The notes under the pieces: generated by a model
Told to the model about the DNA's origin: nothing
The model's database searches: none
The model's input: the letters and a program-made list of their open reading frames with translations, nothing else
In this document: one piece after another, positions 51,880 through 61,786 of the stretch
Numbering within the stretch: the stretch's first letter is position 1
How the letters are laid out: each line of letters begins with the position of its first letter
Program-made: the position numbers and the translations under genes
From: Streptomyces sp. BK208
Lineage (GTDB): Bacteria > Actinomycetota > Actinomycetes > Streptomycetales > Streptomycetaceae
Length of the DNA stretch: 64,000 bases
Direction of reading: 5' to 3'
Assembly: GCF_004364245.1 (NCBI RefSeq)
Contig: NZ_SOAV01000016.1
Coordinates: 1 to 64,000, forward strand

Positions 51880-53094
51880 ATGTCCTCTGCTCCCGCACGC
51901 CGTCGCCGCCCCCGCGCCGTTCTCCTCGCCACCCTCACCGCCGCGCTCGTCGGCACCCTGCTGGCCGGGCCCGGTGCGGTCGCTCCTCGCGCGCAGGCCG
52001 CGCCGGCCGCCTTCACGCACCCCGGAGTCACCGTCTCCCGGGGCCAGCTCGACTTCGTCCGGGCCAAGGTCCAGGCCGGGGCCCAGCCCTGGAAGGGCGC
52101 CTTCGACCAGATGACGGCCAGCAGGTACGCCGACCTCGGCCGCGTGCCGAAGCCCCGCGCGGTGGTCGAGTGCGGCTCGTACTCCAACCCGAACTACGGC
52201 TGCACCGACGAGCGCGAGGACGCGATCGCGGCCTACACCAACGCGCTGGCCTGGTACGTCACCCGCGACGAGCGCTACGCCCGCAAGTCCATCGAGCTGA
52301 TGGACGCCTGGTCCGCCGTGCTCCGGGACCACACCAACAGCAACGCCCCGCTGCAGACCGGGTGGGCCGGCTCCTCCTGGCCCAAGGCCGCGGAGATCAT
52401 CAAGTACACCTACGGGGGCACCTGGACGAACTCCGGCCGCTTCGCCGCGATGCTCCGCGACGTCTACCTGCCCGAGATCATCAACGGCTCCAACTCCAAC
52501 GGCAACTGGGAGCTGACGATGACGGAGGCCGCCGTCGGCATCTCCGTCTTCCTGGAGGACAGGGCCTCCTACGACAAGGCCATGGCCAGGTTCCGCACCC
52601 GCACGGCCGCGTACGTGTACCTGGAGTCCGACGGGGACCTGCCGAAGACCGTGCCGAGCCAGCACCTCGACACCCGGGACAAGATCGTCAAGTACTGGCA
52701 GGGCCAGTCCACCTTCGTCACCGGCCTCACCCAGGAGACCTGCCGGGACTTCACCCACACCGGGTACGGCATCTCGTCGATCTCGCACGTCGCCGAGACC
52801 AGCCGGATCCAGGGGCAGGACCTGTACGGCACCGACGTCGGCGAGCGGCTGCGGCACGCGCTGGGCTTCCAGGCGAAGTACCAGCAGGGGGCGGGCGTGC
52901 CGAGCTGGCTGTGCGGGGGCACGCTCCACCTCGGCCTGGGCCCGGTCACCGAGGTCGGCTACAACGCCCTGCACAACCGCCTCGGTTTCGCCATGGACAA
53001 CACCGAGGCGCTCACCGAGCGCACCCGCCCCTCCGGCACGGACAACCTCTTCGTCGCCTGGGAGACCCTCACCCACGGCGACAATCCCGCCTGA
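51880..53094 (+). CDS. Secreted alginate lyase family protein
   Basis: 404 aa. Signal peptide at 1-40 (RRRRPRAVLL start, AQAAPAAF cleavage). The mature (alpha/alpha) toroid shows AYTNALAWYVTRDERYARKS, NSNAPLQTGWAGSSWPKAAE, SNGNWELTMTEAAVGISVF and DFTHTGYGISSISHVAETSR, typical of the alginate-lyase-like PL families. His and Tyr in the last motif are the likely catalytic pair. Substrate may be alginate, glucuronan or another uronan. A possible DasR-type site overlaps its promoter. It is divergent from the secreted hydrolase gene. Confidence 0.85.
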   Translation: MSSAPARRRRPRAVLLATLTAALVGTLLAGPGAVAPRAQAAPAAFTHPGVTVSRGQLDFVRAKVQAGAQPWKGAFDQMTASRYADLGRVPKPRAVVECGSYSNPNYGCTDEREDAIAAYTNALAWYVTRDERYARKSIELMDAWSAVLRDHTNSNAPLQTGWAGSSWPKAAEIIKYTYGGTWTNSGRFAAMLRDVYLPEIINGSNSNGNWELTMTEAAVGISVFLEDRASYDKAMARFRTRTAAYVYLESDGDLPKTVPSQHLDTRDKIVKYWQGQSTFVTGLTQETCRDFTHTGYGISSISHVAETSRIQGQDLYGTDVGERLRHALGFQAKYQQGAGVPSWLCGGTLHLGLGPVTEVGYNALHNRLGFAMDNTEALTERTRPSGTDNLFVAWETLTHGDNPA

Positions 53095-53115
53095 GCGGGG
53101 CGGGGTGACCTCCCG

Positions 53116-54222
53116 TCAGCTGTCGTAGTCCACGGTCAGCCTGTCGGAGACCGGGTACGACTGGCACGTCAGGACGTAACCCGCGTCGACCTCGGCCGCT
53201 TCGAGCGCGTAGTTGCGGCGCATGTCGACGCTGCCGTCGGTGACCAAGGCCCTGCAGGTTCCGCAGACCCCGCCCTTGCAGGCGAAGGGCAGGTCGGGGC
53301 GGGTCTGCTGGGCCCCGTCGAGGACCGACCGCTCCCGGGGGACCGGCGCGGTCGTCGAGCGGCCGTCCAGGACGACGGTGACCTCGCTGACGGGTCCCCG
53401 CGGGCCGCTCTCCTCGTGGCGCACCTCCCGCACGGGTTCGTCGTCGGCGTAGAACAGCTCCCGGTGCACGCGCTCCGCCGGGACGCCGAGGCCGGCCAGG
53501 ACCTGCTGGGCGTCGGCGACCATCCCCTGCGGGCCGCACAGCCACCAGTGGTCGGCGGCCGGCACGTCCACCAGGGAGCCGACCAGCGCCGAGAGCCTTT
53601 CGGCGTCCAGGCGGCCGGAGAGCACCTCGGCCTCCCGGGGCTCGCGCGAGAGCACGTGGGCCAGGTGGAACCGGGTCGGATGGAGGTCCTTCAGGTCGGC
53701 CAGCTGATCGGCGAACATCACCGTGTCGGTGCGGCGGTTGCCGTAGAAGAGGGTGACGCGGGAACGGTCGTCGGCGGCGAGCACCGACTCCGCGATGGAC
53801 ACCATCGGGGTGATGCCCGACCCGGCGGCGATCAGGACGTGGTGGCCGGGGACGGTCAGGTCGGGGGTGAACAGGCCGGTGGGCGCCATCACCTCCACGG
53901 TGTCGCCCGGCCGCACCTCGCCGACCAGCCACGCCGAGAAGAGCCCGCCGGGCACCACCCGGACCCCGATGCGCGGTACCGTGCCGGCCGGTGCGCAGAT
54001 GGAGTACGAGCGGCGCTCGTCGCGGCCGTCCACCTCGCGCCGCAGGGTGAGCGACTGACCGGGCGCGAAGGCGAACTCCTCGGCCAGCTCGTCCGGGATC
54101 TCGAAGCTCACGGCCGCGGCGTCCGCGCACAGCCGCTCGACGGCGGCGACGCGCAGGGTGTGGAAGGCGGGCCGGCGCCGGGTGCGCGCCGGGGCCACCG
54201 GGACGGGGGCGGTCGGGGCCAT
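53116..54222 (-). CDS. paaE: 1,2-phenylacetyl-CoA epoxidase subunit PaaE
   Basis: 368 aa reductase of the PaaABCE monooxygenase. FAD domain: RRSYSICAPAG (RxYS); NAD domain: VLIAAGSGITPMVS; C-terminal plant-type 2Fe-2S domain with FACKGGVCGTCRALV and a fourth Cys in VLTCQSYP. It passes electrons from NADPH to the diiron subunit PaaA. Its ATG overlaps the last base of the paaD stop (TGATG), the end of the paaABCDE operon. Confidence 0.95.
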   Translation of the reverse strand: MAPTAPVPVAPARTRRRPAFHTLRVAAVERLCADAAAVSFEIPDELAEEFAFAPGQSLTLRREVDGRDERRSYSICAPAGTVPRIGVRVVPGGLFSAWLVGEVRPGDTVEVMAPTGLFTPDLTVPGHHVLIAAGSGITPMVSIAESVLAADDRSRVTLFYGNRRTDTVMFADQLADLKDLHPTRFHLAHVLSREPREAEVLSGRLDAERLSALVGSLVDVPAADHWWLCGPQGMVADAQQVLAGLGVPAERVHRELFYADDEPVREVRHEESGPRGPVSEVTVVLDGRSTTAPVPRERSVLDGAQQTRPDLPFACKGGVCGTCRALVTDGSVDMRRNYALEAAEVDAGYVLTCQSYPVSDRLTVDYDS

Positions 54223-54737
54223 CAGATCTCCTTGACGTACTCGAACGGCTCGCGGCAGACCCGGCAGCGCCACAGCGCCTTGCAGGACGTGGCGGCGAAG
54301 CGGGAGGTCTCCTCGGTGTCCGCCGCACCGCAGCGGGGGCAGGGCACCGCGGGCCGGGTGGGCGACAGCACCAGGGAGACCGGGCCGCGGGGCGCGGCGC
54401 CGGGCGGGGCGATGCCGTGCTCGGCGAGCTTGCGGCGGCCCGCCTCGGTGATCCAGTCGCTGGTCCAGGGCGGGTCCAGGACGGTGCGGATCTCGACGCG
54501 CGGGTACCCCGCCTCGCGCAGCCGCGCGGCGACGTCCGCCCGCATCTCGGCCATGGCCGGACAGCCCGAGTAGGTGGGGGTCAGGCTCGCGACCACGGTC
54601 CCGTCCCCGCCGACCTCGACGCCGCGCAGGACGCCGAGGTCGGCGAGGGTCAGCATGGGCAGCTCGGGGTCGGGCACCTGCTCGGCGACGCGCCGGGCCC
54701 GGTGGGCGTCCAGGAGTGCGGGGCCGCCGGTCACCAT
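54222..54737 (-). CDS. paaD: Phenylacetate pathway protein PaaD (MIP18/SufT-like)
   Basis: 171 aa. The DUF59 part (about 10-100) shows PDPELPMLTLADLGVLRGV and TPTYSGCPAMAEM. A C-terminal zinc ribbon follows (CPRCGAAD ... CKALWRCRVC). PaaD helps mature the iron centres of the epoxidase rather than catalysing it. Start is the ATG at 54737 or the GTG at 54734; the GTG would give the common 4-nt GTGA overlap with paaC. Confidence 0.93.
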   Translation of the reverse strand: MVTGGPALLDAHRARRVAEQVPDPELPMLTLADLGVLRGVEVGGDGTVVASLTPTYSGCPAMAEMRADVAARLREAGYPRVEIRTVLDPPWTSDWITEAGRRKLAEHGIAPPGAAPRGPVSLVLSPTRPAVPCPRCGAADTEETSRFAATSCKALWRCRVCREPFEYVKEI

Positions 54738-55558
54738 GTCGCCTCCGGGTGGGCGCGGGCGACGCTCTGCAACTCGGCCAGCAGCGGCGCCAGGTGGCCG
54801 GTGTGCTCACCGGCGCGTCCCGAGCCGGGCAGCGGGCGGTACACCGGCAGGGTCAGTCCGGCCGCCTCCGTGACCTGGCGCAGGTCGTCGGCGACCTCGT
54901 CCCGCACGTCGTACGCGGTGTGCAGTTCGCCGAGGTAGGGGGCGACCTCGTCCAGCGCGGCGCGCATCCGGCGGTGCGACTCCGGCGTGCCGTCGCCCAG
55001 CCGCACGCACCACTCGGCGGCGTACTGGCGGTGGTACGTCAGCTCCTTGACGCCCTTGGCGGCGACCGCGGCGAGCACCGGGTCCGGGTGGGCCTCCAGC
55101 CGCCGGAAGTGGGCCAGACGCCAGCTGGAAAGGACCAGCAGCCGCACGACGGCGAACGCGAAGTCACCGCACGGCAGCTCGGCCAGGCGGACGTTGCGGA
55201 AGTCACCGGCGTCGCGGAAGTAGGCGTAGGAGTCCTCGCCGCGGCCGGTGCCGTCGGCCTGGCCCGCGCGGGAGTACAGCAGGCGGGCCTGGCCGAGGAG
55301 GTCGAGGCCGATGTTGGCCAGCGCCACCTCCTCCTCCAGCTCCGGCGCCCGGGTCACCCACTCGGCCAGCCGCTGGGCGCTCACCAGGGCGTCGTCGGCG
55401 AGCGCGACGCACTGCGCGGCCAGCGCACCGGCGTCGACACCCTCGGGCACGGTGGTGTCGACGCCGTGCAGCGGGTCCTCGAAGCCGGTGCCGTAGGCCC
55501 AGCGGGTGTCGTCCTCGTGTCCCTCGGCCAGGGTGAGGTAGACGTGGTCGTCACTCAT
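54731..55558 (-). CDS. paaC: 1,2-phenylacetyl-CoA epoxidase subunit PaaC
   Basis: 275 aa ferritin-like structural partner of PaaA. LAEWVTRAPELEEEVALANI, LDLLGQARLLYSRAG and KGVKELTYHRQYAAEWCVRL are family hallmarks. It forms the PaaAC core that epoxidises phenylacetyl-CoA. It overlaps paaD by a few nucleotides and begins 9 nt after paaB. Confidence 0.95.
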   Translation of the reverse strand: MSDDHVYLTLAEGHEDDTRWAYGTGFEDPLHGVDTTVPEGVDAGALAAQCVALADDALVSAQRLAEWVTRAPELEEEVALANIGLDLLGQARLLYSRAGQADGTGRGEDSYAYFRDAGDFRNVRLAELPCGDFAFAVVRLLVLSSWRLAHFRRLEAHPDPVLAAVAAKGVKELTYHRQYAAEWCVRLGDGTPESHRRMRAALDEVAPYLGELHTAYDVRDEVADDLRQVTEAAGLTLPVYRPLPGSGRAGEHTGHLAPLLAELQSVARAHPEATW

Positions 55559-55567
55559 GCCCTGCTC

Positions 55568-55870
55568 CTAGATGTGGAGGACGTCGTCGGGGATGTCGTA
55601 GAAGGTCGGGTGGCGGTAGACCTTGTCGGCGCTGGGCGCGAAGAAGGGGTCCTTCTCGTCGCGGGTGGAGGCGGCGATGTGCTCGGAGCGCACCACCCAG
55701 ATGCTCACGCCCTCGTTGCGCCGGGTGTAGAGGTCGCGGGCGTGGGTGAGGGCCATGGCGTCGTCGGCGGCGTGCAGCGAGCCGACGTGGACGTGGTTGA
55801 GGCCGCGCTTGCCGCGCACGAACACCTCGTACAGCGGCCAGCCCCGCCGGCCGGACTGCTCGGGGGTCAT
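55568..55870 (-). CDS. paaB: 1,2-phenylacetyl-CoA epoxidase subunit PaaB
   Basis: 100 aa, the usual size. [20 protein letters not shown] at the N-terminus and [15 protein letters not shown] at the C-terminus are characteristic. PaaB bridges the PaaAC subcomplexes. ATGA overlap with paaA. Confidence 0.95.
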   Translation of the reverse strand: MTPEQSGRRGWPLYEVFVRGKRGLNHVHVGSLHAADDAMALTHARDLYTRRNEGVSIWVVRSEHIAASTRDEKDPFFAPSADKVYRHPTFYDIPDDVLHI

Positions 55871-56850
55871 GCCGCCGCTCCCTTCCGCGCGCGGGCGGCC
55901 TGCTTGGCGGCGTGGGCGGAGGCCGCCTCGCGCACCCAGGCGCCCTCCTCGTGTGCGGTCCGCCGCCGCCGCGTCCGCTGCTCGTTGCACGGGCCGTCGC
56001 CCTTGATGACCCGCATCAGCTCGTCCCAGTCGGGGGTGCCGAAGTCGTGGTGGCCCGTCTCCTCGTTCCAGCGCAGCTCCGGGTCGGGCAGGATGACGCC
56101 GAGCTTCTCGGCCTGCGGGACGGTCATGTCGACGAAGCGACGGCGCAGTTCGTCGTTGCTGTGCCGCTTGATCTTCCAGGCCATGGAGCGCGCCGAGTTG
56201 GGCGACGCGTCGTCGGGCGGGCCGAACATCATCAGGGACGGCCACCACCAGCGGTTCACCGCGTCCTGGACCATCTCGCGCTGGGCTTCGGTGCCGCGCA
56301 TCATCGTCATCAGCAGCTCGTACCCCTGCCGCTGGTGGAAGGACTCCTCCTTGCAGATGCGCACCATCGCGCGCGCGTAGGGCCCGTAGGAGCTGCGGCA
56401 CAGCGGCACCTGGTTGCAGATCGCGGCGCCGTCCACGAACCAGCCGATCACGCCGACGTCGGCGAAGCTGAGGGTCGGGTAGTTGAAGATCGACGAGTAC
56501 TTCTGACGTCCCTCGATCAGCCGCTCCGTGAGGTCGTCACGGTCCGCGCCGAGCGTCTCGGCCGCCGAGTACAGGTACAGCCCGTGCCCGGCCTCGTCCT
56601 GGACCTTGGCGAACAGGATCGCCTTGCGCCGCAGCGACGGGGCCCGGGTGATCCACTCACCCTCGGGCTGCATGCCGATGATCTCCGAGTGCGCGTGCTG
56701 CGCGATCTGCCGGATCAGCGTCTTGCGGTAGCCGTCGGGCATCCAGTCCCGCGGCTCGACCCGCTGGTCGCGCGCGATCGTCGCGTCGAAGTGCGCCTGG
56801 AGCCCGTCCGGCGCCTCCGGGGGCGGGGCCTCGGCGTGTGTCGTGGTCAT
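55867..56850 (-). CDS. paaA: 1,2-phenylacetyl-CoA epoxidase subunit PaaA
   Basis: 327 aa catalytic diiron subunit. The two metal-binding Glu-x-x-His pairs are present ([11 protein letters not shown] and [14 protein letters not shown]), with [15 protein letters not shown] supplying another ligand. It epoxidises the aromatic ring of phenylacetyl-CoA made by PaaK. First gene of paaABCDE, divergent from paaI-paaK, with TetR-type palindromes between them. A C-terminal basic tail (about 290-327) is Ala/Arg-rich. Confidence 0.96.
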   Translation of the reverse strand: MTTTHAEAPPPEAPDGLQAHFDATIARDQRVEPRDWMPDGYRKTLIRQIAQHAHSEIIGMQPEGEWITRAPSLRRKAILFAKVQDEAGHGLYLYSAAETLGADRDDLTERLIEGRQKYSSIFNYPTLSFADVGVIGWFVDGAAICNQVPLCRSSYGPYARAMVRICKEESFHQRQGYELLMTMMRGTEAQREMVQDAVNRWWWPSLMMFGPPDDASPNSARSMAWKIKRHSNDELRRRFVDMTVPQAEKLGVILPDPELRWNEETGHHDFGTPDWDELMRVIKGDGPCNEQRTRRRRTAHEEGAWVREAASAHAAKQAARARKGAAA

Positions 56851-56865
56851 CGTCACCAGCTTCCC

Positions 56866-56884
56866 AACCGACCATTCGTTCGGT
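56866..56884. promoter_or_regulatory. Candidate PaaR-type operator, paaA side
   Basis: AACCGACCATTCGTTCGGT contains ACCGA/TCGGT arms and the core CGACCATTCG. It lies 16 bp upstream of the paaA ATG, where a TetR-family PaaR repressor would block the operon. No PaaR gene lies in the window. Confidence 0.55.
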
Positions 56885-56941
56885 ACCAGTGTGACCGGTT
56901 TCCGCGCGCCGGGCAAGAGCCGGGAACCGCCGGTCACACTC

Positions 56942-57003
56942 TTGACAGCGCCGCGGCACGGCTGGATAACGTGGCCCCGCCGCGAGCTAACCGAATGGTC
57001 GGT
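56942..57003 (+). promoter_or_regulatory. paaI promoter with second PaaR-type operator
   Basis: TTGACA (56942-56947), 17-nt spacer, GATAAC (56965-56970). The palindrome ACCGA-ATGG-TCGGT (56990-57003) is centred about 20 nt after the likely start point and shares the CCGACCATTCGG core (other strand) with the site at 56866. Confidence 0.6.
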
Positions 57004-57014
57004 CGGGAGACAGG

Positions 57015-57560
57015 GTGGTGGGCAGGTTGACACAGGCCACTGGGCGGACCCCCACGGAGGTGATGTTCGCCGCGGACCGGGCCTCCCGAGGGCTGGGCAT
57101 CGAGCTGGTCGAGCACGGCGAGGGGACGGCCGTGCTCCGCATGACCGTGACCCCGGCGATGGTGAACGGACATGGGATCGCCCACGGCGGCTTCCTGTTC
57201 CTGCTGGCCGACACCGCCTTCGCCTGCGCCTGCAACAGCCACGGTCCGGTGACCGTCGCGTCCGGCGCCGACATCGTCTTCGTCGCCCCCGCGCACGAGG
57301 GCGACGTGCTCGTCGCCCGCGCCGAGGAGCGCTCCCGCTACGGACGCAGCGGGATCTACGACGTGAGCGTGCGGCGCGGCGAGGAACTGATCGCGGAGTT
57401 CCGCGGCCGCAGCCGCAGCGTGCGGGCCGGCGGCGGCGGTCGCGGCCCCGCCGAGGCCGGCGAGGGCGGCCCCGGCGCACCGGCGGACGGGCCGGGCCGC
57501 GGCGCGCGGGAAGACACGGCGCGCGAGACGCCGGGCACGACGACGAAGGAGTCGCGATGA
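57015..57560 (+). CDS. paaI: Hotdog-fold thioesterase PaaI
   Basis: 181 aa from GTG. Hotdog domain residues about 15-135: [20 protein letters not shown] with the catalytic Asp helix, then [19 protein letters not shown]. It hydrolyses stalled ring-hydroxylated phenylacetyl-CoA intermediates to free CoA. A Gly/Ala/Arg-rich tail of about 45 residues is longer than in E. coli PaaI and probably disordered. Its stop overlaps the paaK ATG. Confidence 0.92.
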   Translation: MVGRLTQATGRTPTEVMFAADRASRGLGIELVEHGEGTAVLRMTVTPAMVNGHGIAHGGFLFLLADTAFACACNSHGPVTVASGADIVFVAPAHEGDVLVARAEERSRYGRSGIYDVSVRRGEELIAEFRGRSRSVRAGGGGRGPAEAGEGGPGAPADGPGRGAREDTARETPGTTTKESR

Positions 57561-58906
57561 GCAGCAGCGAGCCGACGAGCGGGGCGGCCCCGGCACCCCG
57601 GCGGGGCGCGCCCCTCCCCCATGACCTCCGGGACGAGGCCGAGCGCCTGACCCGTGAGCAGCTCCGGGAGCTCCAGCTCGACCGCCTGCGCGCGACCCTG
57701 CGGCACGCCTACGACAACGTGGAGCTGTACCGCGAGAAGTTCGACGCCGCCGGAGTCACGCCCGAGGACTGCCGCAGCCTCGCGGACCTGTCCAGGTTCC
57801 CCTTCACCACCAAGGCGGACCTGCGGGACACCTATCCCTTCGGGATGTTCGCCGTGCCGATGTCCGACGTGCGGCGCGTGCACGCCTCCAGCGGCACCAC
57901 CGGCCGCGCCACCGTCGTCGGATACACGGACGACGACCTGTCCATGTGGGCGGACGTCATAGCCCGTTCGATCCGCGCCGCCGGCGGCCGCCCCGGCCAC
58001 AAGGTGCACATCTCCTACGGCTACGGCCTGTTCACCGGCGGACTCGGCGCGCACTACGGCGCCGAGCGCGCCGGGTGCACGGTGATCCCGGCCTCCGGCG
58101 GCATGACCGCACGCCAGGTGCAGATCATCCAGGACTTCCGGCCCGAGATCATCATGGTGACCCCCTCCTACATGCTCACCCTGCTCGACGAGTTCGAGCG
58201 GCAGGGCGTCGATCCGCGCGGCACCTCCCTGGAGGTCGGCGTCTTCGGAGCCGAGCCGTGGACCGAGGAGATGCGGCGCGAGATCGAGGAGCGCATGGAC
58301 ATCCACGCCGTCGACATCTACGGCCTGTCCGAGGTGATCGGCCCCGGTGTGGCCCAGGAGTGCGTCGAGACCAAGGACGGGCTGCACATCTGGGAGGACC
58401 ACTTCTACCCCGAGGTGGTGGACCCGCTCACGGACGCCGTGCTGCCCGAGGGAGAGGAGGGGGAGGTCGTCTTCACCTCGCTCACCAAGGAGGCGCTCCC
58501 GGTCATCCGTTACCGCACGCGCGACCTGACCCGGCTGCTGCCCGGCACCGCGCGTCCCGCTTTCCGCCGGATGCAGAAGGTCACCGGCCGCTGCGACGAC
58601 ATGATCATCCTGCGCGGGGTGAACGTCTTCCCCACCCAGGTCGAGGAGATCGTGCTGCGGACTCCCGGCGTCGCCCCGCACTTCCAGATCCGGCTCACCG
58701 AACGCGGCCGCATGGACCACATGACCGTACGCGTCGAGGCCCGCCCCGATGCCGGTCCCGAGCAGCGCGCGGCCGCCGCGAGGGCGATCGGACAGGGCGT
58801 CAAGGACGGTGTGGGCGTCAGCGTGGAGGTGGAGGTCGTCGAGCCGGAGACGCTGGAGCGCTCGCTCGGCAAGATCCGCCGGGTGTGGGACCAGCGGGGC
58901 GCGTGA
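57557..58906 (+). CDS. paaK: Phenylacetate-CoA ligase
   Basis: 449 aa adenylate-forming enzyme. The P-loop-like [33 protein letters not shown], the hinge Asp/Arg region [13 protein letters not shown] and the final catalytic Lys in RSLGKIRRV are all present. It activates phenylacetate to its CoA ester with ATP, the entry step to the PaaABCE epoxidase. It is coupled to paaI by ATGA. Confidence 0.96.
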   Translation: MSSSEPTSGAAPAPRRGAPLPHDLRDEAERLTREQLRELQLDRLRATLRHAYDNVELYREKFDAAGVTPEDCRSLADLSRFPFTTKADLRDTYPFGMFAVPMSDVRRVHASSGTTGRATVVGYTDDDLSMWADVIARSIRAAGGRPGHKVHISYGYGLFTGGLGAHYGAERAGCTVIPASGGMTARQVQIIQDFRPEIIMVTPSYMLTLLDEFERQGVDPRGTSLEVGVFGAEPWTEEMRREIEERMDIHAVDIYGLSEVIGPGVAQECVETKDGLHIWEDHFYPEVVDPLTDAVLPEGEEGEVVFTSLTKEALPVIRYRTRDLTRLLPGTARPAFRRMQKVTGRCDDMIILRGVNVFPTQVEEIVLRTPGVAPHFQIRLTERGRMDHMTVRVEARPDAGPEQRAAAARAIGQGVKDGVGVSVEVEVVEPETLERSLGKIRRVWDQRGA

Positions 58907-58981
58907 AACGTGATCACCGACACCCCGCTCCCCGGGTCGTACCGGTGTGCGCGCAGTTGCGGATGGGCAGGAAGTGCGTGA

Positions 58982-60316
<1,335 letters not shown>

Positions 60317-60372
60317 CCGTCCCGCCGGGCGCCGCCGCGTCGTCCGCGAGGGCGCCCGGTCACGTCCGCGCC

Positions 60373-60405
60373 CAGGGCTCCCGGTGGATCGCACCGGGGG
60401 CCCTG
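60373..60405. terminator. Bidirectional terminator between monooxygenase and prenyltransferase
   Basis: CAGGGCTCCCGGTG (60373-60386) pairs with CACCGGGGGCCCTG (60392-60405), 14 bp with one mismatch and a 5-nt loop. A second stem, CCGGGCGCC (60325-60333) with GGCGCCCGG (60351-60359), lies just before it. Confidence 0.7.
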
Positions 60406-60424
60406 TCGCGTGCGGGCGGTCGGT

Positions 60425-61579
60425 TCAGGACACCGCGAGCGGCTGACGGGCCGTCCGTGCGGCCGGCGGACGGACCGCGTACGCCTCCGAGGAGAGGTAC
60501 GCCGTCACCCGCGGCGGCTGGTCGCGCTGGTGGGCCAGGGCCAGGTAGGCGATCAGGCCCGCTCCGTCCTCGGGCCGCCGTTCGGTGAGGGCGGCCACGG
60601 CGCGGTCGAGCACGGAGGCGTCCATGCCGTGGTGGCGGAGCACCCACGACGCCCGTGTCAGCGCCTCCCCGTCGTGCCGGACGTAGTCCCTGACCGGGAT
60701 GTGCAAGGTGAATCCGCTCGGCCGCGCGGCACCGGGTTCGGTGAAGGAGTGGCAGGACAGGCCGGGGCGCCCGTCGAGCCCCGCCGCGTCGGGACCCGGG
60801 CCCGCGGCGGTGCGGAAGAACCCCTCGACCGCCGCGGGACCGGGGCCCGGGTCCATGCGGGGCAGCCGCCCGGCCTGTCCGGCCGTGAGGTGGTCGTGGC
60901 GGACGTAGACCTTCGCCCGGGGCTCCGCCCAGTCACCGAGGTCCAGGGCGAGGAACGGGTAGCCGCGGCCCGCGGGCAGGCTGTCGAAGGCCCGGCCGTG
61001 ACCGAGCCGGTGCAGGGCCTCGCGCACCGTCGTGGCGGAACGTTCCTCCCCGCCCGCCGCCGGGTTGAGGTAGACCTTGACCTTGGGAACGCCGCCGGGC
61101 CTGAGTTCCAGGGCGCACCACAGGGCGAAGGGCCCCTGCGGGGCGGCCGGCAGGAACAGGTCCGTGAGCTCGTCGAGGACGTCGGTGCCGAAGTTCCAGC
61201 GCCGCGCCATCGCCCGGATCGTCTCCAGTCCGACCCGGCCGCTGTGAGCCAGGCTGTCTGCGCCGCAGCCCGGTTCCACGAGCACCCGCATCGAGGGTGC
61301 CGCGTCCGGCCGGAAGGAGAGGGAGAACTCCACGGGGGTGTGGTCGTCGGACAGGAAGGTCCGGGTGGGCGGCGGCAGGCTCAGCGGCCGCTCGGCCACC
61401 GGACCCAGGGAGTCGGTCAGGACCTGTGCGTAGGTCTCGGCGTCGGCCCGGGACAGGCCGGCGACCGCGCCGAGTCTTCGCAGCTGACCGCTGGTCAGGG
61501 AGCCGAGCGTCGGCGTGCGCCGCGGGGCCGCGCCCGTCGGGGTGCGCCGCGGCCCCCGGCCCGTCGGTGCGGCGGTCAC
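60425..61579 (-). CDS. Tryptophan dimethylallyltransferase family (ABBA-fold) indole prenyltransferase
   Basis: 384 aa from the GTG at 61579. Features of DMATS-type ABBA prenyltransferases include FSLSFRPDAAPSMRVLVEP, FALWCALELRPGGVPKVKVY, RAKVYVRHDHLTAGQ and FTLHIPVRDYVRHDGEALTR (diphosphate-binding Lys/Arg/Tyr on alternating strands). It would prenylate tryptophan with dimethylallyl diphosphate. The nearest match I recall is SCO7467, a 5-position enzyme. The start is set by a GTGA overlap with a 35-codon upstream ORF that has the good ribosome-binding site. The first 25 residues are Pro/Arg/Thr-rich. Confidence 0.88.
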   Translation of the reverse strand: MTAAPTGRGPRRTPTGAAPRRTPTLGSLTSGQLRRLGAVAGLSRADAETYAQVLTDSLGPVAERPLSLPPPTRTFLSDDHTPVEFSLSFRPDAAPSMRVLVEPGCGADSLAHSGRVGLETIRAMARRWNFGTDVLDELTDLFLPAAPQGPFALWCALELRPGGVPKVKVYLNPAAGGEERSATTVREALHRLGHGRAFDSLPAGRGYPFLALDLGDWAEPRAKVYVRHDHLTAGQAGRLPRMDPGPGPAAVEGFFRTAAGPGPDAAGLDGRPGLSCHSFTEPGAARPSGFTLHIPVRDYVRHDGEALTRASWVLRHHGMDASVLDRAVAALTERRPEDGAGLIAYLALAHQRDQPPRVTAYLSSEAYAVRPPAARTARQPLAVS

Positions 61580-61683
61580 CGGCCCGCCCCCGGTCGGAGC
61601 CGCACAAAGCGATACCCGCCTCGGGGGGCGGGTATCGGGGGTTTCGGCGCCGGGAAAGCGGCGTTCGTGGATATGTCGTCCAC
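61576..61683 (-). CDS. 35-aa upstream ORF translationally coupled to the prenyltransferase
   Basis: GTG at 61683, four nucleotides after a full AAAGGAGG Shine-Dalgarno sequence, opens a 35-codon frame starting MDDISTNAAFPAPKPP and ending FVRLRPGAGR. Its TGA overlaps the GTG of the prenyltransferase. The prenyltransferase GTG itself lacks a good ribosome-binding site, so it probably relies on ribosomes ending here. A 10-bp hairpin lies inside the frame at 61611-61636. The peptide is Pro/Arg-rich with no Trp or Cys, and I do not recognise it. Confidence 0.6.
   Translation of the reverse strand: MDDISTNAAFPAPKPPIPAPRGGYRFVRLRPGAGR
61611..61636 (-). promoter_or_regulatory. Attenuator-like hairpin inside the prenyltransferase leader ORF
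   Basis: GATACCCGCC (61611-61620) and GGCGGGTATC (61627-61636) form a perfect 10-bp stem with a 6-nt loop, followed on the minus strand by GCTTTG. Ribosomes translating the leader ORF would disrupt it; without translation it could stop transcription. Confidence 0.5.
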
Positions 61684-61700
61684 GACACCTCCTTTGACTC

Positions 61701-61729
61701 GTGAGCAACGTGAGTACCGCGTTGCTCAC
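61701..61729. promoter_or_regulatory. Perfect 10-bp inverted repeat upstream of the prenyltransferase leader
   Basis: GTGAGCAACG (61701-61710) and CGTTGCTCAC (61720-61729) with a 9-nt spacer, just upstream of the Shine-Dalgarno sequence of the leader ORF and 58 nt after the P450 stop. On the minus strand a TAGTGA hexamer overlaps one arm. It may be an operator, a 5' UTR hairpin or the conservon terminator. Confidence 0.45.
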
Positions 61730-61786
61730 TACCCGTGCCGTTCGGTCATCATGCGAAAGGGGCGGGTTGGGCAGGTGTTGCGCAGA

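Noticed and set aside
60933-61688. Minus-strand frame starting GTG at 61688 (MSWTTYPRT...) near the good Shine-Dalgarno sequence
   Set aside because: It overlaps the AGGAGG itself, has Arg/Pro-rich shadow composition and lies in the wrong frame of the prenyltransferase. The GTG at 61683 gives correct spacing and a GTGA coupling.
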